Assembly (NCBI GenBank): GCA_031286165.1
Contig: JAITUU010000045.1
Location: 57,205 to 121,204 of the forward strand
Reading direction: 5' to 3'
Source: Bacteroidales bacterium
Lineage (GTDB): Bacteria; Bacteroidota; Bacteroidia; Bacteroidales; UBA1715
Length of the DNA: 64,000 nucleotides
This document shows, piece after piece, positions 27,250 to 36,583 of this stretch. The first letter of the stretch is position 1. Every line of letters starts with the position of its first letter. Under the pieces are notes generated by a model that searched no databases, was not told where the DNA came from, and worked only from the letters and a program-made list of their open reading frames with translations. A program made the translations under genes and the position numbers.

Positions 27250-30200
27250 TTATTTTTTATTCTTCTGTATTTTTGCAACAACGGTATTTATATTGGTCAA
27301 TTCCTGCGATAAATGTTTCTTGATTTCTACCCGCATTTTGCCGAGAAAATGTGCCGACAAGGTATTCTTTTGCGGATTGTTTTCCACAAATGCAGTTGCT
27401 TTTTCTGCGCAAACGTTCCCTAATTCTGCTAATTGTATATGATGTTCGTTCAAATCATTAAATTTTGGAAAATATACATCAAGAATTTTTTTGTGTACAT
27501 CACGCGGACCAAATAAACCCCGCGTTTGAAAATCTTTGATTTGTTCATTGAGAATAGAAGAGTTTAATATCGCTGCTACGTAATCTGCTTCTTGCTTGTT
27601 TTCGGTATGATACACATAGGTTTTACTTTCTGCCAAAAATTCAACATCAAGTTTTTGTCTGTCGAGAACCAATGCGTTCGCATCTTTTGCCGAAGCGGTA
27701 TAAAGCACTAAATAACGAAGATTCAAGTTTTGAGAGGTAAGTCCTTTCTGAAAATCTATTCGGTCAGTTGCCGACATATTTTTTGATTTGTCAGTTTTTT
27801 TCAAATTCCAAATTGTTTCAACATTTTTAAACCACTGCCACGCTCTCAGTTCGCTTGCATTCATGAGTTGTTCAGAAGTATAAAGTTTTATTCTTTTTAA
27901 TCCGTCATGTTTTTTTTCTATTGTTATGGGTAGTGTAATCAAGTCGGGATTGTGTAAATAAAACGGCAAAATAGATTTTGAAATGGCTGTACGAAAAAGA
28001 AATTTACTTTCAACTTGCCCCGTCAAAGTTGTTTTCCAAGGCTCTTTGGCATCTGTTAAAATATCGGCTGATGTTTTTATGCTTACAATTCTATCTACGA
28101 AATCTTTTGGTTTTTCTTGATTCAAATCCACAAAATAAAATGCTCGTGGAACAATGGTAGCACCTTGCTTGAAAAGCGATTTGTAGGGGCTTACGGCATT
28201 CTTCGTAGTACTTTTTTCAGTTGAAAATGCAGTTGCTTTGCCTTGTGTTTTCAAATACCAAACAACGGGAGTTTCTTTTAGTTTTGTTTTTGCAATGTTG
28301 TAATGACAATTATGTTCAGGAAGGCGTCCTTCAAACTGTTTTCCTTCTCTGACCGACATTTTTCCGCTTTGTTTATCATTTCTCTTTTCTGCAAAAAACA
28401 CACAACTCGGAATATTGAAAAGTGGCTGTACTTTATCTAAATCCCATATTTGAGTGAGTTTAAATCCTCGCGCCTCTCCACTACGAGTGCGGTCGTGTTG
28501 GTCGCCGCTAAAAAAAGAGCGCGGAAGCACAAAGGCAATTTTACCTTGTTCTTTAAGAAAATAACTACTGCAATGAGCCAGAAAAATTGCCGCAATTTCA
28601 AGATGTGGATAGTTTTTTTGATTTGTTGGTTTTACTTTGTAGCGCACTGCCAGCGTATTCAATATGTTTTGATAATCTTCGTTATTGATAGAACTGAACG
28701 TGAGCCACGGTGGATTGCCAATTATGTAATCAAAAAATTCGTATAAAAAATATGGTTTATACAGATTGGCAATAATAAATTTCCAAATACTGTCGCGTTT
28801 TTGCTCTTTTGTTATTTTAAAACCTTTGTAAATTTCATAATAACTATTTGCTGCAACACCATTTGCACTATTTGAAATTTGCTTGTATAAAATATCGGTA
28901 AATTTTTCTATTGAAATAGGTTTTTCGTGCAATCCGTGTGCAGAAAGTTGGTCGCATATATCAAGTGCCATGTTAAATTCCGCCATATTATTGAGTACCA
29001 ACGAATTAATTTTATACGTTTTACGGTCTATTGGCATTTCAAAGTCGTTGCCAAACAGTGTCCCCTCATTAATAGGCGAATAGAGTGTATTTGCAAGTAA
29101 AATATTAATCTGAATAGGGTTTCGAGTATCTTTTATATCTTTTCCTAATGCAAGCAATACGGTTGTTTTTGCAATTTGTACAGAAAGCGGGTGAATGTCG
29201 ATACCGTAAATTTGTTTATTGATTTCTTCGGGTGTTTTTTCTGGATTTTGTTGTTTAATTCGTTGGATTGCCGCACGAAGAAATGAACCACTACCACACG
29301 AAGGGTCAAGAATTTTTTTACATTTTCCAAAATCAAACTCGCTTACAACTCGTTCGCAAAGCCAGTCGGGTGTGTAGTATTCACCGAGTTTGTGCCGTGT
29401 ATCAAGGTCTATAAGTTCCTGATACACACCTTTTAAAATATCTTCTTGTATGGTTTCAAAATCAAATATTGAGAGTTCTTGTGCTATAAGTCGAAACACT
29501 TTTTTCAATTTTGGAAAATTACGATTATCGGTTACCCAATAAAAAAAGTCATTATCAACAAAATTGGCAATATTTTTTGTTTTGAAAATTTCGCCATTGA
29601 GGATATTTACCATTTTATCATCGTCAATAAACTCGTCTTTATCCAACACTTGAAAAGCAATCATTTTTGAAAAAACACTCAAATACGTGTGTATTAAGAA
29701 AATATCTTCTCGCTTATCAAATCGTCCGTAGGCAATGCTCAAAAACTTGTGCCATTGCTCAAAAGACACTTGCACTTCGCCGTATTTTTTTGCATCGTTA
29801 AACCAATGATTTAACTCTCGAAACGATTCTATAAATATATTGCTCTGAAAACCAAACGCTTGTTCAATGCTTTTTAATGTGGCTTGTTGCTTTGTTTCGT
29901 GAAAAAGAAACCGGTCGAGCCAATAATAAAAATCTTCGGAATTTTCTTCGGTAAGGGTAAAGGAAAAATCCGTTTCGTTCAGTATAAGTTCGTGCTCTTG
30001 TAATTTTTCAAGTTTATCAATACAAGAAATATCGGGAGTAACAACTTTCCAATGTATAAAATCGGAGGCAATAAGTGTAAAATCAAACCCTGCACCGGTG
30101 CGCATTTTGCCCAACATATAACCAGCCAACTGCTCTTTTGCGTGATTGTATGTTACGTGCAAATCATTTTCAAACTCTATGATTATGTTGTTGAAAAGTG

Positions 30201-30417
30201 TGTCTGCACTGCCTTTGTGAAGTTTGTCTCTGCGTGGAATATTGAGTACGGTTGCCTCTGCACCGAGTGTAATTTTATCTATAATTTGCTGAATTTCAGA
30301 ATTCCCCCAATAAAGACGGTTTAAAAGGTCTTTAAAAGCCTCTTTTTTTGTCAGTTCCTTATTTGCCAATTTTACTTTTTTGTAATAGTGCTCAATATGT
30401 TTGATTGTATCACTCAT
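27250..30417 (-). CDS. Type IIG-like restriction enzyme / N6-adenine DNA methyltransferase
   Basis: 1055 aa from ATG 30417. The track start at 30438 is a TTG inside the -7 promoter element and is rejected. The N-terminal 130 residues contain GSADTLFNNIIIEFEND, a possible degenerate nuclease site. After a helical linker come the SAM motif ILDPSCGSGSFLRAAI (about residue 385), YGIDIHPLSVQIAKTT and the catalytic YIIGNPPWLTF, typical of gamma-class N6-adenine methylases. The C-terminal 400 residues should be the target-recognition part (TSQNLNLRYLVLYTA; NSSILNEQIKDFQTRGLFGPRDV). No separate R, M or S subunit is adjacent, which fits a single-chain enzyme that both cuts and methylates. Confidence 0.82.
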   Translation of the reverse strand: MSDTIKHIEHYYKKVKLANKELTKKEAFKDLLNRLYWGNSEIQQIIDKITLGAEATVLNIPRRDKLHKGSADTLFNNIIIEFENDLHVTYNHAKEQLAGYMLGKMRTGAGFDFTLIASDFIHWKVVTPDISCIDKLEKLQEHELILNETDFSFTLTEENSEDFYYWLDRFLFHETKQQATLKSIEQAFGFQSNIFIESFRELNHWFNDAKKYGEVQVSFEQWHKFLSIAYGRFDKREDIFLIHTYLSVFSKMIAFQVLDKDEFIDDDKMVNILNGEIFKTKNIANFVDNDFFYWVTDNRNFPKLKKVFRLIAQELSIFDFETIQEDILKGVYQELIDLDTRHKLGEYYTPDWLCERVVSEFDFGKCKKILDPSCGSGSFLRAAIQRIKQQNPEKTPEEINKQIYGIDIHPLSVQIAKTTVLLALGKDIKDTRNPIQINILLANTLYSPINEGTLFGNDFEMPIDRKTYKINSLVLNNMAEFNMALDICDQLSAHGLHEKPISIEKFTDILYKQISNSANGVAANSYYEIYKGFKITKEQKRDSIWKFIIANLYKPYFLYEFFDYIIGNPPWLTFSSINNEDYQNILNTLAVRYKVKPTNQKNYPHLEIAAIFLAHCSSYFLKEQGKIAFVLPRSFFSGDQHDRTRSGEARGFKLTQIWDLDKVQPLFNIPSCVFFAEKRNDKQSGKMSVREGKQFEGRLPEHNCHYNIAKTKLKETPVVWYLKTQGKATAFSTEKSTTKNAVSPYKSLFKQGATIVPRAFYFVDLNQEKPKDFVDRIVSIKTSADILTDAKEPWKTTLTGQVESKFLFRTAISKSILPFYLHNPDLITLPITIEKKHDGLKRIKLYTSEQLMNASELRAWQWFKNVETIWNLKKTDKSKNMSATDRIDFQKGLTSQNLNLRYLVLYTASAKDANALVLDRQKLDVEFLAESKTYVYHTENKQEADYVAAILNSSILNEQIKDFQTRGLFGPRDVHKKILDVYFPKFNDLNEHHIQLAELGNVCAEKATAFVENNPQKNTLSAHFLGKMRVEIKKHLSQELTNINTVVAKIQKNKK

Positions 30418-30435
30418 GCTTTGGGGTTTTAAATG

Positions 30436-30443
30436 CAAATATA
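30436..30443 (-). promoter_or_regulatory. -7 element of the restriction-methylation gene
   Basis: On the minus strand TATATTTG, 18 nt before ATG 30417. It fixes the start codon, because a start at 30438 would lie inside it. Confidence 0.6.
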
Positions 30444-30693
30444 CATTTTTTACTAAAAAAATTCATTGTTTTTTTCTTCTCAGTGTTTTTTTTTTCGGCA
30501 CTCTATGGATACAATGGTTCAAAAATATGCGGATTACAATCCTTGTGCAATGCTCTCAAAAATCAAATACACTACTACTCAAATTTTTGTGTTGTTTAAA
30601 AACTTTTAATAACTCTCAAAAGCGAAATGGGGTGATTTGAAAAATAGATTTTAATTTTGGACTACTTTTTTTCACACAAAAAACACACTCACT
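30444..30693. other. Divergent intergenic region before nrdJ
   Basis: AT-rich, with long T runs near 30470-30495. TAATTTTG at 30652-30659 is a possible nrdJ -7 element. A 34-codon ORF at 30505-30609 (MDTMVQKYADYNPCAML...) has no promoter or recognisable similarity. No NrdR box or cobalamin riboswitch was recognised. Confidence 0.4.
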
Positions 30694-33249
30694 ATGGGAA
30701 CAGAATTACACACAAAAACCTATTCATTTGAAGAAGCACTTGCAAGTTCAAAAGAATATTTCGATGGCGATGAATTGGCAGCATCGGTATGGGTCAATAA
30801 GTATGCACTGAAAGATTCTTTCGGCAATTTGTATGAAAAAAATCCGGACGATATGCACCGCCGGTTGGCACGCGAATTTGCACGCATAGACCAAAAATAC
30901 GCCGAACCCATGAGTGAAGACCAATTTTTTGAACTCTTGAAAAATTTCAAATATATAGTGCCGCAGGGTAGTCCTATGGCGGGAATTGGTAATAAATTTC
31001 AAATTTCTTCGCTCTCGAATTGTTTTGTGATAGGACACAAAAATCCGGCGGATTCTTACGGCGGTATTTTGCGTATAGACGAAGAACAAGTGCAGTTGAT
31101 GAAACGTCGCGGCGGAGTGGGGCACGACCTTTCGCACTTGCGCCCATCGGGTACGCCGGTGAATAATTCCGCGCTTTCCTCCACAGGAGTGGTGTCGTTC
31201 ATGGAGCGGTATTCCAACTCCACGCGCGAAGTGGCGCAAGACGGCAGGAGAGGTGCACTCATGCTCAGTATTTCTATAAAACACCCCGATGCCGAAAAAT
31301 TTATAGATGCAAAATTGGAAACGGGAAAAGTTACCGGTGCAAATATTTCGGTAAAAATAGACGATGAGTTTATGAAAGCGGTGAAAAACAATATCTGCTA
31401 CACCCAGCAATATCCCATAGATTCGCCCAATCCAATTATCAAAAAAGAAATCAATGCACGCGAATTGTGGAATAAAATAGTATTCAACGCATGGAAATCG
31501 GCAGAACCCGGCATTTTGTTTTGGGACACCATTGCTCGTGAATCCATTCCCGATTGTTACGGCGATTTGGGCTTCAAAACCGTATCTACCAACCCCTGCG
31601 GCGAAATTCCGCTTTGTCCTTACGATAGTTGCCGCTTGCTTGCCATTAATTTGTATGGCTATGTGGAAAATCCTTTTACCGACAAAGCGAAGTTTAATTT
31701 CGATTTGTTCAAACAACACGTGCACCACGCACAGCGCATGATGGACAATATTATAGATATGGAATTGGAAAAAATTGATGCCATTATCGAAAAAATTGAT
31801 TCCGACCCTGAAACCTTCGATGTAAAACGAGTGGAAAAAGAATTGTGGCAAAAAATTAAATCGAAAGCGCAGGAAGGTCGCCGCACCGGTATAGGTATTA
31901 CCGCCGAAGGCGATATGCTTGCAGCACTCGGATTGCGCTACGGTACCGACCAAGCCACCGATTTTGCCGTAGAAGTACAAAAAACACTTGCAATAGAGGC
32001 ATACAGAGCATCTATGGAAATGGCAAAAACACGCGGTCCTTTCAATGTGTATTGCGCTGAAAAAGAGCAAAATAACCCCTTTATTCTACGCATTAAAGAT
32101 GCCGACTCTCAGTTGTATAAAGATATGCAGCAATACGGCAGACGCAATATTTCTATGCTCACCATTGCGCCAACAGGTTCCACAAGTTTACTCACACAAA
32201 CCACTTCGGGCATAGAGCCGGTGTTTATGGTTTCTTATTTGCGCCGCAAAAAAGTGAATCCCAACGATAAAAACGTGAAGGTAAGTTTTGTAGATGAAGT
32301 GGGCGACAGTTGGGAAGAACACCGCGTATTTCACCATAAATTTGTAACATGGCTTATGGCGAATGGCAGCAATGTGGACTACGCAAAGAACTGTTCGCAG
32401 GAAGAATTGAATGCGCTGATAGAAAAATCGCCGTATTACAAAGCCACTGCCAACGATGTGGATTGGCTCAAAAAAGTGGAAATGCAGGGAAAAATGCAAC
32501 AATGGGTGGACCACTCAATCAGTGTAACTATTAACCTGCCCGAAACCGCAAGTCAAGAACTTGTGGGAGAACTTTACATTCACGCATGGGAAGTGGGTTG
32601 CAAAGGAGTTACGGTGTATCGCGATGGTTCGCGTTCGGGAGTGCTTGTAGCCGAGAAAAAGAAAAAAGAAGACAATCCTACCCCGTGCGGCGAGGCATTT
32701 ATTCCTACGCATCGTCCCGAAAGTTTGGAAGCAGAAGTTATGCGTTTCAATAATAATAACGAACAATGGGTTGCCTTTGTGGGTTTACTCGGCGGACATC
32801 CTTACGAAATTTTCACCGGTCGCATAGATGAAGACGTATTGCCAATACCAAAATCTGTTACCAAAGGGCGTATAGTGAAGGTAAAAGAAGAAGGAAAACA
32901 ATCGCGCTACGATTTCAAATATAAAGATAAACACGGTTATGAAAACACTTTTGCGGGACTTTCGCGCACCTTCGACCAAGAGTTTTGGAACTATGCCCGC
33001 TTGATTTCGGGAATTTTACGCCACCGTATGCCCATAGAAAGTGCCGTGAATTTGATAGGTTCTTTGAGTGTTGATGGCGAATCTATCAATACGTGGAAAA
33101 ATGGAGTAGTGCGAGCCTTGAAAAAATACATTCCAAACGGTACCAAAGTGAGCACCGGCGAAAAATGTCCTTCCTGCGGCGGTTCTAACTTAACCCACCA
33201 AGACGGCTGTAATAAATGTATGGACTGTGGACACTCCAAATGCGGGTGA
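30694..33249 (+). CDS. nrdJ: Adenosylcobalamin-dependent ribonucleotide reductase (class II)
   Basis: 851 aa. It holds the first redox Cys in SSLSNCFVIG, the substrate loop RRGGVGHDLSHLRPSG, the active-site TNPCGEIPLCPYDSC, IAPTGSTSLLTQTTSGIEPVF, and a C-terminal zinc ribbon with two CxxC pairs (CPSCGG, CNKCMDC). It reduces ribonucleotides using adenosylcobalamin as radical source, independent of oxygen. Stand-alone gene; no activator protein or small subunit is expected or seen. No B12 riboswitch was recognised upstream. It is followed by a dispersed inverted-repeat element. Confidence 0.95.
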   Translation: MGTELHTKTYSFEEALASSKEYFDGDELAASVWVNKYALKDSFGNLYEKNPDDMHRRLAREFARIDQKYAEPMSEDQFFELLKNFKYIVPQGSPMAGIGNKFQISSLSNCFVIGHKNPADSYGGILRIDEEQVQLMKRRGGVGHDLSHLRPSGTPVNNSALSSTGVVSFMERYSNSTREVAQDGRRGALMLSISIKHPDAEKFIDAKLETGKVTGANISVKIDDEFMKAVKNNICYTQQYPIDSPNPIIKKEINARELWNKIVFNAWKSAEPGILFWDTIARESIPDCYGDLGFKTVSTNPCGEIPLCPYDSCRLLAINLYGYVENPFTDKAKFNFDLFKQHVHHAQRMMDNIIDMELEKIDAIIEKIDSDPETFDVKRVEKELWQKIKSKAQEGRRTGIGITAEGDMLAALGLRYGTDQATDFAVEVQKTLAIEAYRASMEMAKTRGPFNVYCAEKEQNNPFILRIKDADSQLYKDMQQYGRRNISMLTIAPTGSTSLLTQTTSGIEPVFMVSYLRRKKVNPNDKNVKVSFVDEVGDSWEEHRVFHHKFVTWLMANGSNVDYAKNCSQEELNALIEKSPYYKATANDVDWLKKVEMQGKMQQWVDHSISVTINLPETASQELVGELYIHAWEVGCKGVTVYRDGSRSGVLVAEKKKKEDNPTPCGEAFIPTHRPESLEAEVMRFNNNNEQWVAFVGLLGGHPYEIFTGRIDEDVLPIPKSVTKGRIVKVKEEGKQSRYDFKYKDKHGYENTFAGLSRTFDQEFWNYARLISGILRHRMPIESAVNLIGSLSVDGESINTWKNGVVRALKKYIPNGTKVSTGEKCPSCGGSNLTHQDGCNKCMDCGHSKCG

Positions 33250-33269
33250 TATATTGAATTTTAGTATAG

Positions 33270-33373
33270 ATTGTTTCGTTCCTCACAACGGTGTATGCCT
33301 CACCGAAGGTAATGACGGCGGTTTCGACTTCGCTCACCCTCAGGTAACGCCATTGCGAACGTAGTGAAGCAAT
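33270..33373. repeat. Dispersed inverted-repeat element, copy 2
   Basis: Begins ATTGTTTCGTTCCTCACAA and ends CATTGCGAACGTAGTGAAGCAAT. The ends match copy 1 (17978-18037) in inverse orientation, but the centre is longer and different (ACCGAAGGTAATGACGGCGG..). It lies 20 nt after the nrdJ stop. Confidence 0.65.
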
Positions 33374-33495
33374 CTATACGGAACGAATACGTATTATTTT
33401 TCGCAATTTATTGCTCGAAATGTGTGCCACGTAGAAATATTTTCGTACATTAGCGGCGAATTTTACATAGTATTAATTATTAATAAATAAACAAA

Positions 33496-34494
33496 ATGTC
33501 AGTAAGTTATAAAGAACTTGGCTTGGTAAACACCGTTGAAATGTTTAAAAAAGCCTTTGAGGGCGGATATGCAATTCCTGCGTTCAATTTCAACAACATG
33601 GAACAAATGCAAGCAATCGTATCGGCTTGTGCAGAACAAAAATCACCGGTAATTCTACAAGTATCGAGCGGTGCGCGTAAATATGCAAACCAAACATTGC
33701 TTCGTTACATGGCGCAAGGTGCTGTGGAATACGCAAAAGAACTTGGTTGGGAAAAACCACAAATCGTACTTCACTTAGACCACGGCGATACTTTTGAACT
33801 TTGCAAAAGTTGTATCGACATGGGCTTTTCATCGGTTATGATAGATGGTTCGCACCACTCATACGAAGATAATATTGCTCTTACAAAAAAAGTAGTAGAA
33901 TATGCTCACGCACACGGAGTAACCGTAGAAGGTGAACTTGGCGTGCTTGCCGGTGTAGAAGACGAAGTTTCTTCCGACCACCACACCTACACGCAACCCG
34001 AAGAAGTAGTAGATTTTGTAAGCCGCACAGGGGTAGATTCTCTTGCAATTTCAATAGGAACTTCACACGGCGCAAACAAATTCACTCCTGCGCAATGCAC
34101 TAAAAATGCTGACGGCGTACTTGTGCCACCACCACTTCGTTTCGATATTTTGGAAGCCATAGAAAAACAAATTCCCGGTTTCCCTATCGTACTTCACGGC
34201 GCATCATCGGTGCCACAAGAATATGTGAAAATAATCAACGAAAACGGCGGAAAATTGAAAGATGCCATAGGTATTCCCGAAGAACAACTTCGCAAAGCCG
34301 CAAAATCAGCCGTGTGCAAAATCAACATCGACTCAGACGGTCGTTTGGCTATGACTGCTGCTGTTCGTCAGTTCTTCAACCAACAACCCGATAAATTCGA
34401 CCCACGTCAGTACTTAGGTCCTGCTCGCGAAGAATTGAAAAAACTCTACACTCACAAAGTGGTAGAAGTGCTTGGTTCTGCCGGAAAAGCATAA
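33496..34494 (+). CDS. fba: Class II fructose-bisphosphate aldolase
   Basis: 332 aa. Zinc-dependent aldolase with VLHLDHGDTFELCKSCI (catalytic Asp and Zn-His), GEVGVLAG-type GELGVLAGVEDE, AISIGTSHGANKF, VLHGASSVPQ and INIDSDGRLAMTAAVR. It cleaves fructose 1,6-bisphosphate in glycolysis or runs in reverse for gluconeogenesis. The gene is followed by a strong terminator, so it is monocistronic. Base composition and codon use look like those of a highly expressed gene (few rare codons, regular third positions). Confidence 0.95.
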   Translation: MSVSYKELGLVNTVEMFKKAFEGGYAIPAFNFNNMEQMQAIVSACAEQKSPVILQVSSGARKYANQTLLRYMAQGAVEYAKELGWEKPQIVLHLDHGDTFELCKSCIDMGFSSVMIDGSHHSYEDNIALTKKVVEYAHAHGVTVEGELGVLAGVEDEVSSDHHTYTQPEEVVDFVSRTGVDSLAISIGTSHGANKFTPAQCTKNADGVLVPPPLRFDILEAIEKQIPGFPIVLHGASSVPQEYVKIINENGGKLKDAIGIPEEQLRKAAKSAVCKINIDSDGRLAMTAAVRQFFNQQPDKFDPRQYLGPAREELKKLYTHKVVEVLGSAGKA

Positions 34495-34515
34495 TCAAAA
34501 CCGTATATAGATTTT

Positions 34516-34553
34516 TAAAAAGCGATTGTTTGCAAAAAGCAATCGCTTTTTTT
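34516..34553 (+). terminator. Terminator of fba
   Basis: AAAAAGCGATTG, 11-nt loop, CAATCGCTTTTTTT: a 12-bp stem with a T run, 22 nt after the fba stop. Confidence 0.85.
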
Positions 34554-34669
34554 GTATGTATAAATAGGGTAGTAGCATAAAAAAATGTTATATTGCCGAA
34601 AGTAATGTGCTAATTTGACAATGAATATCAATTAGTATTTATAAATATCAACGAATATCTCTAATAATT

Positions 34670-36493
34670 ATGAAAAAAACAGTATTGATAGCAGCCGCGT
34701 GTTTTGTTGCAATTTCGGTATATTCCCAAAACATAAAAATGACAGCGAAGCGAGCAACCGTGTATTTTTCGGGTGCGGAACTTACGCATAGTGCGCAAAT
34801 TACGCTTTCGCAGGGGGCAAACGAAGTGATATTTGAAGGTCTTACGCCCAATATTGACCTCAATTCACTCAAAATCAATGCTACAAATAGTGTGGTGGTA
34901 GCATCTTCGGAATTTACCACCGATTACTTAACCGAACGAAAATCGGCGGATTTGGTAAAACGCCTGCAAGATTCCATAGATATAAGCACAGCGGCACTTG
35001 GACAGCGTACTACCGCTATTCGTATCAATACTTCGGCACTCGAATTGCTCCGAAAAGCCATAGAAACAAATTTCGGCGGTGTGGTAAAATCTTCGCAACC
35101 GGCTGTGCAGCAAGTGCTTCCGGTGGCGGAAATGACCCAACAACTTGATTTTTACACCACCAAAGCGCAAACAATAGAAAAAACAATAGCCGCCGATAAA
35201 AAACAAAGCGATGAATTGAATAAAACTCTTTCGCGCTTGCAAAAACAACTCAATCAAGAACAAAGCAAACGTGGGGTGTATAACGGTGTGCTCAAACTGC
35301 AACTCATGGCGAGTTTTGCCACACCAAGCACCATTACCGTGAGTTATTTTACCCAAGCGGCTCGCTGGACACCCATCTATGATATGATAATAAGCGATGT
35401 GAGTAAACCTGTGCAACTCAAAGGTCGCGCACGAGTGAGTCAAAACACCGGCATAGATTGGAATACTGTGGCTATCACGCTTTCTTCGGCTACGCCCGCT
35501 CGCAGCAAAGATGCGCCGGTATTTTCGCCGTGGTTTATTGATTTTGTGAGCACCGCAGCCCTAACAGGGAGAGGAACAGTAAATATTGGCGTAAAAAATT
35601 CCGTGAGTTACGATAGCGATGCCGGCGTGATGTATGACATGGAACGTTCCGATAAAATAGGACTTGCCTCACCTGCGGCACGGGCGCAAACGCCGCTCTA
35701 CATTATAGACGGCGTGCCCTTCGATGAAATGCCAAATATAGACCCTTCGCTCATACAATCAACTGAAATACTCAAAAGTGCTGAGGCTGCAAATTTGTAC
35801 GGTGCACGCGCAGCCGGTGGCGTAATAATAATTACCACAAAAACTATGGAGGATTTTGTTACAGCCGAAGAAAAAATCAGTGCCATGGAATTTTCCATAG
35901 ATATGCCCTACACCATTCCGGGCAATGGAAAAGAGCAGTTGATAGATTTAAAAACTTACGAATTGGCAGCAGAATATAAATACTACGCCGCGCCGAAATT
36001 AGACGAGAATGTATTCCTTATAGCCGATTTCCGAAATTGGGAAAAACTCAATATTCTACCCGGTATGGCAAATATTACCTACGATGGCACGTTTGTGGGA
36101 CAAACCTTCCTCAACACGGCGCAAACACAAAAAATACTCTCGGTAACGCTCGGAACCGAAAAACGAGTGCAAGTGAAACGTGAAAAACTTACCGATTTTT
36201 CGCACGTGCGCACCTTCGGCGGCAATACCACCGTTACGCTTGCCTACAAAATTACCGTGAAAAATAATTTAAACAGAACTGTTCAATTCACCTTGAAAGA
36301 ACCCTACCCAATTTCGCAGCAAAACGATATTCGCGTAACGCTGAATGAAAAAGAAACCACACCGCCTACGGTGAATAATGCCGAAACCGGCGTGGTAACG
36401 TGGAATTTTGAACTTCCTGCGGCAGCAAGTAAAGAATTTCGTATAAGTTATGAAGTGCGCTACCCCAAAGATAGAAAAATAAATCTCAGATAG
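34670..36493 (+). CDS. MuiA/DUF4139 family exported protein with an inserted TonB-plug-like segment
   Basis: 607 aa. Signal peptide (MKKTVLIAAACFVAISVYSQ), DUF4140 N-terminus (RATVYFSGAELTHSAQI, GANEVIFEGLTPNIDLNSL), a coiled-coil stretch around residues 160-200, then a DUF4139 beta domain (ASFATPSTITVSYFTQAARWTPIYDMIIS) to the C-terminus. Between about residues 342 and 390 it carries PLYIIDGVPFDEMPNIDPSL, then IESTEILKS-like IQSTEILKSAEAANLYGARA and GGVIIITTK, the hallmark of a SusC/TonB receptor plug. MuiA proteins are linked to mucoidy in Bacteroidota but have no firm biochemical role. It stands alone. Confidence 0.8.
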   Translation: MKKTVLIAAACFVAISVYSQNIKMTAKRATVYFSGAELTHSAQITLSQGANEVIFEGLTPNIDLNSLKINATNSVVVASSEFTTDYLTERKSADLVKRLQDSIDISTAALGQRTTAIRINTSALELLRKAIETNFGGVVKSSQPAVQQVLPVAEMTQQLDFYTTKAQTIEKTIAADKKQSDELNKTLSRLQKQLNQEQSKRGVYNGVLKLQLMASFATPSTITVSYFTQAARWTPIYDMIISDVSKPVQLKGRARVSQNTGIDWNTVAITLSSATPARSKDAPVFSPWFIDFVSTAALTGRGTVNIGVKNSVSYDSDAGVMYDMERSDKIGLASPAARAQTPLYIIDGVPFDEMPNIDPSLIQSTEILKSAEAANLYGARAAGGVIIITTKTMEDFVTAEEKISAMEFSIDMPYTIPGNGKEQLIDLKTYELAAEYKYYAAPKLDENVFLIADFRNWEKLNILPGMANITYDGTFVGQTFLNTAQTQKILSVTLGTEKRVQVKREKLTDFSHVRTFGGNTTVTLAYKITVKNNLNRTVQFTLKEPYPISQQNDIRVTLNEKETTPPTVNNAETGVVTWNFELPAAASKEFRISYEVRYPKDRKINLR

Positions 36494-36583
36494 AACAATA
36501 ATGGACTAACGGAATAATTGAAACATCAATTCTTTTTTTGTTATTCTGTTACTCTATTATTCAATTACTCAGTTATTACATAT

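Noticed and set aside
30505-30609. 34-codon ORF MDTMVQKYADYNPCAML...
   Set aside because: No -7 element, no similarity, and it sits in AT-rich leader DNA; could be chance.
30444-30693. B12 riboswitch or NrdR box before nrdJ
   Set aside because: No B12-box, no paired-arm structure and no ACAC..GTGT palindrome could be found.
30748-32070. 440-aa minus-strand ORF
   Set aside because: Shadow of nrdJ, made of Phe/His/Tyr-rich low-quality sequence.
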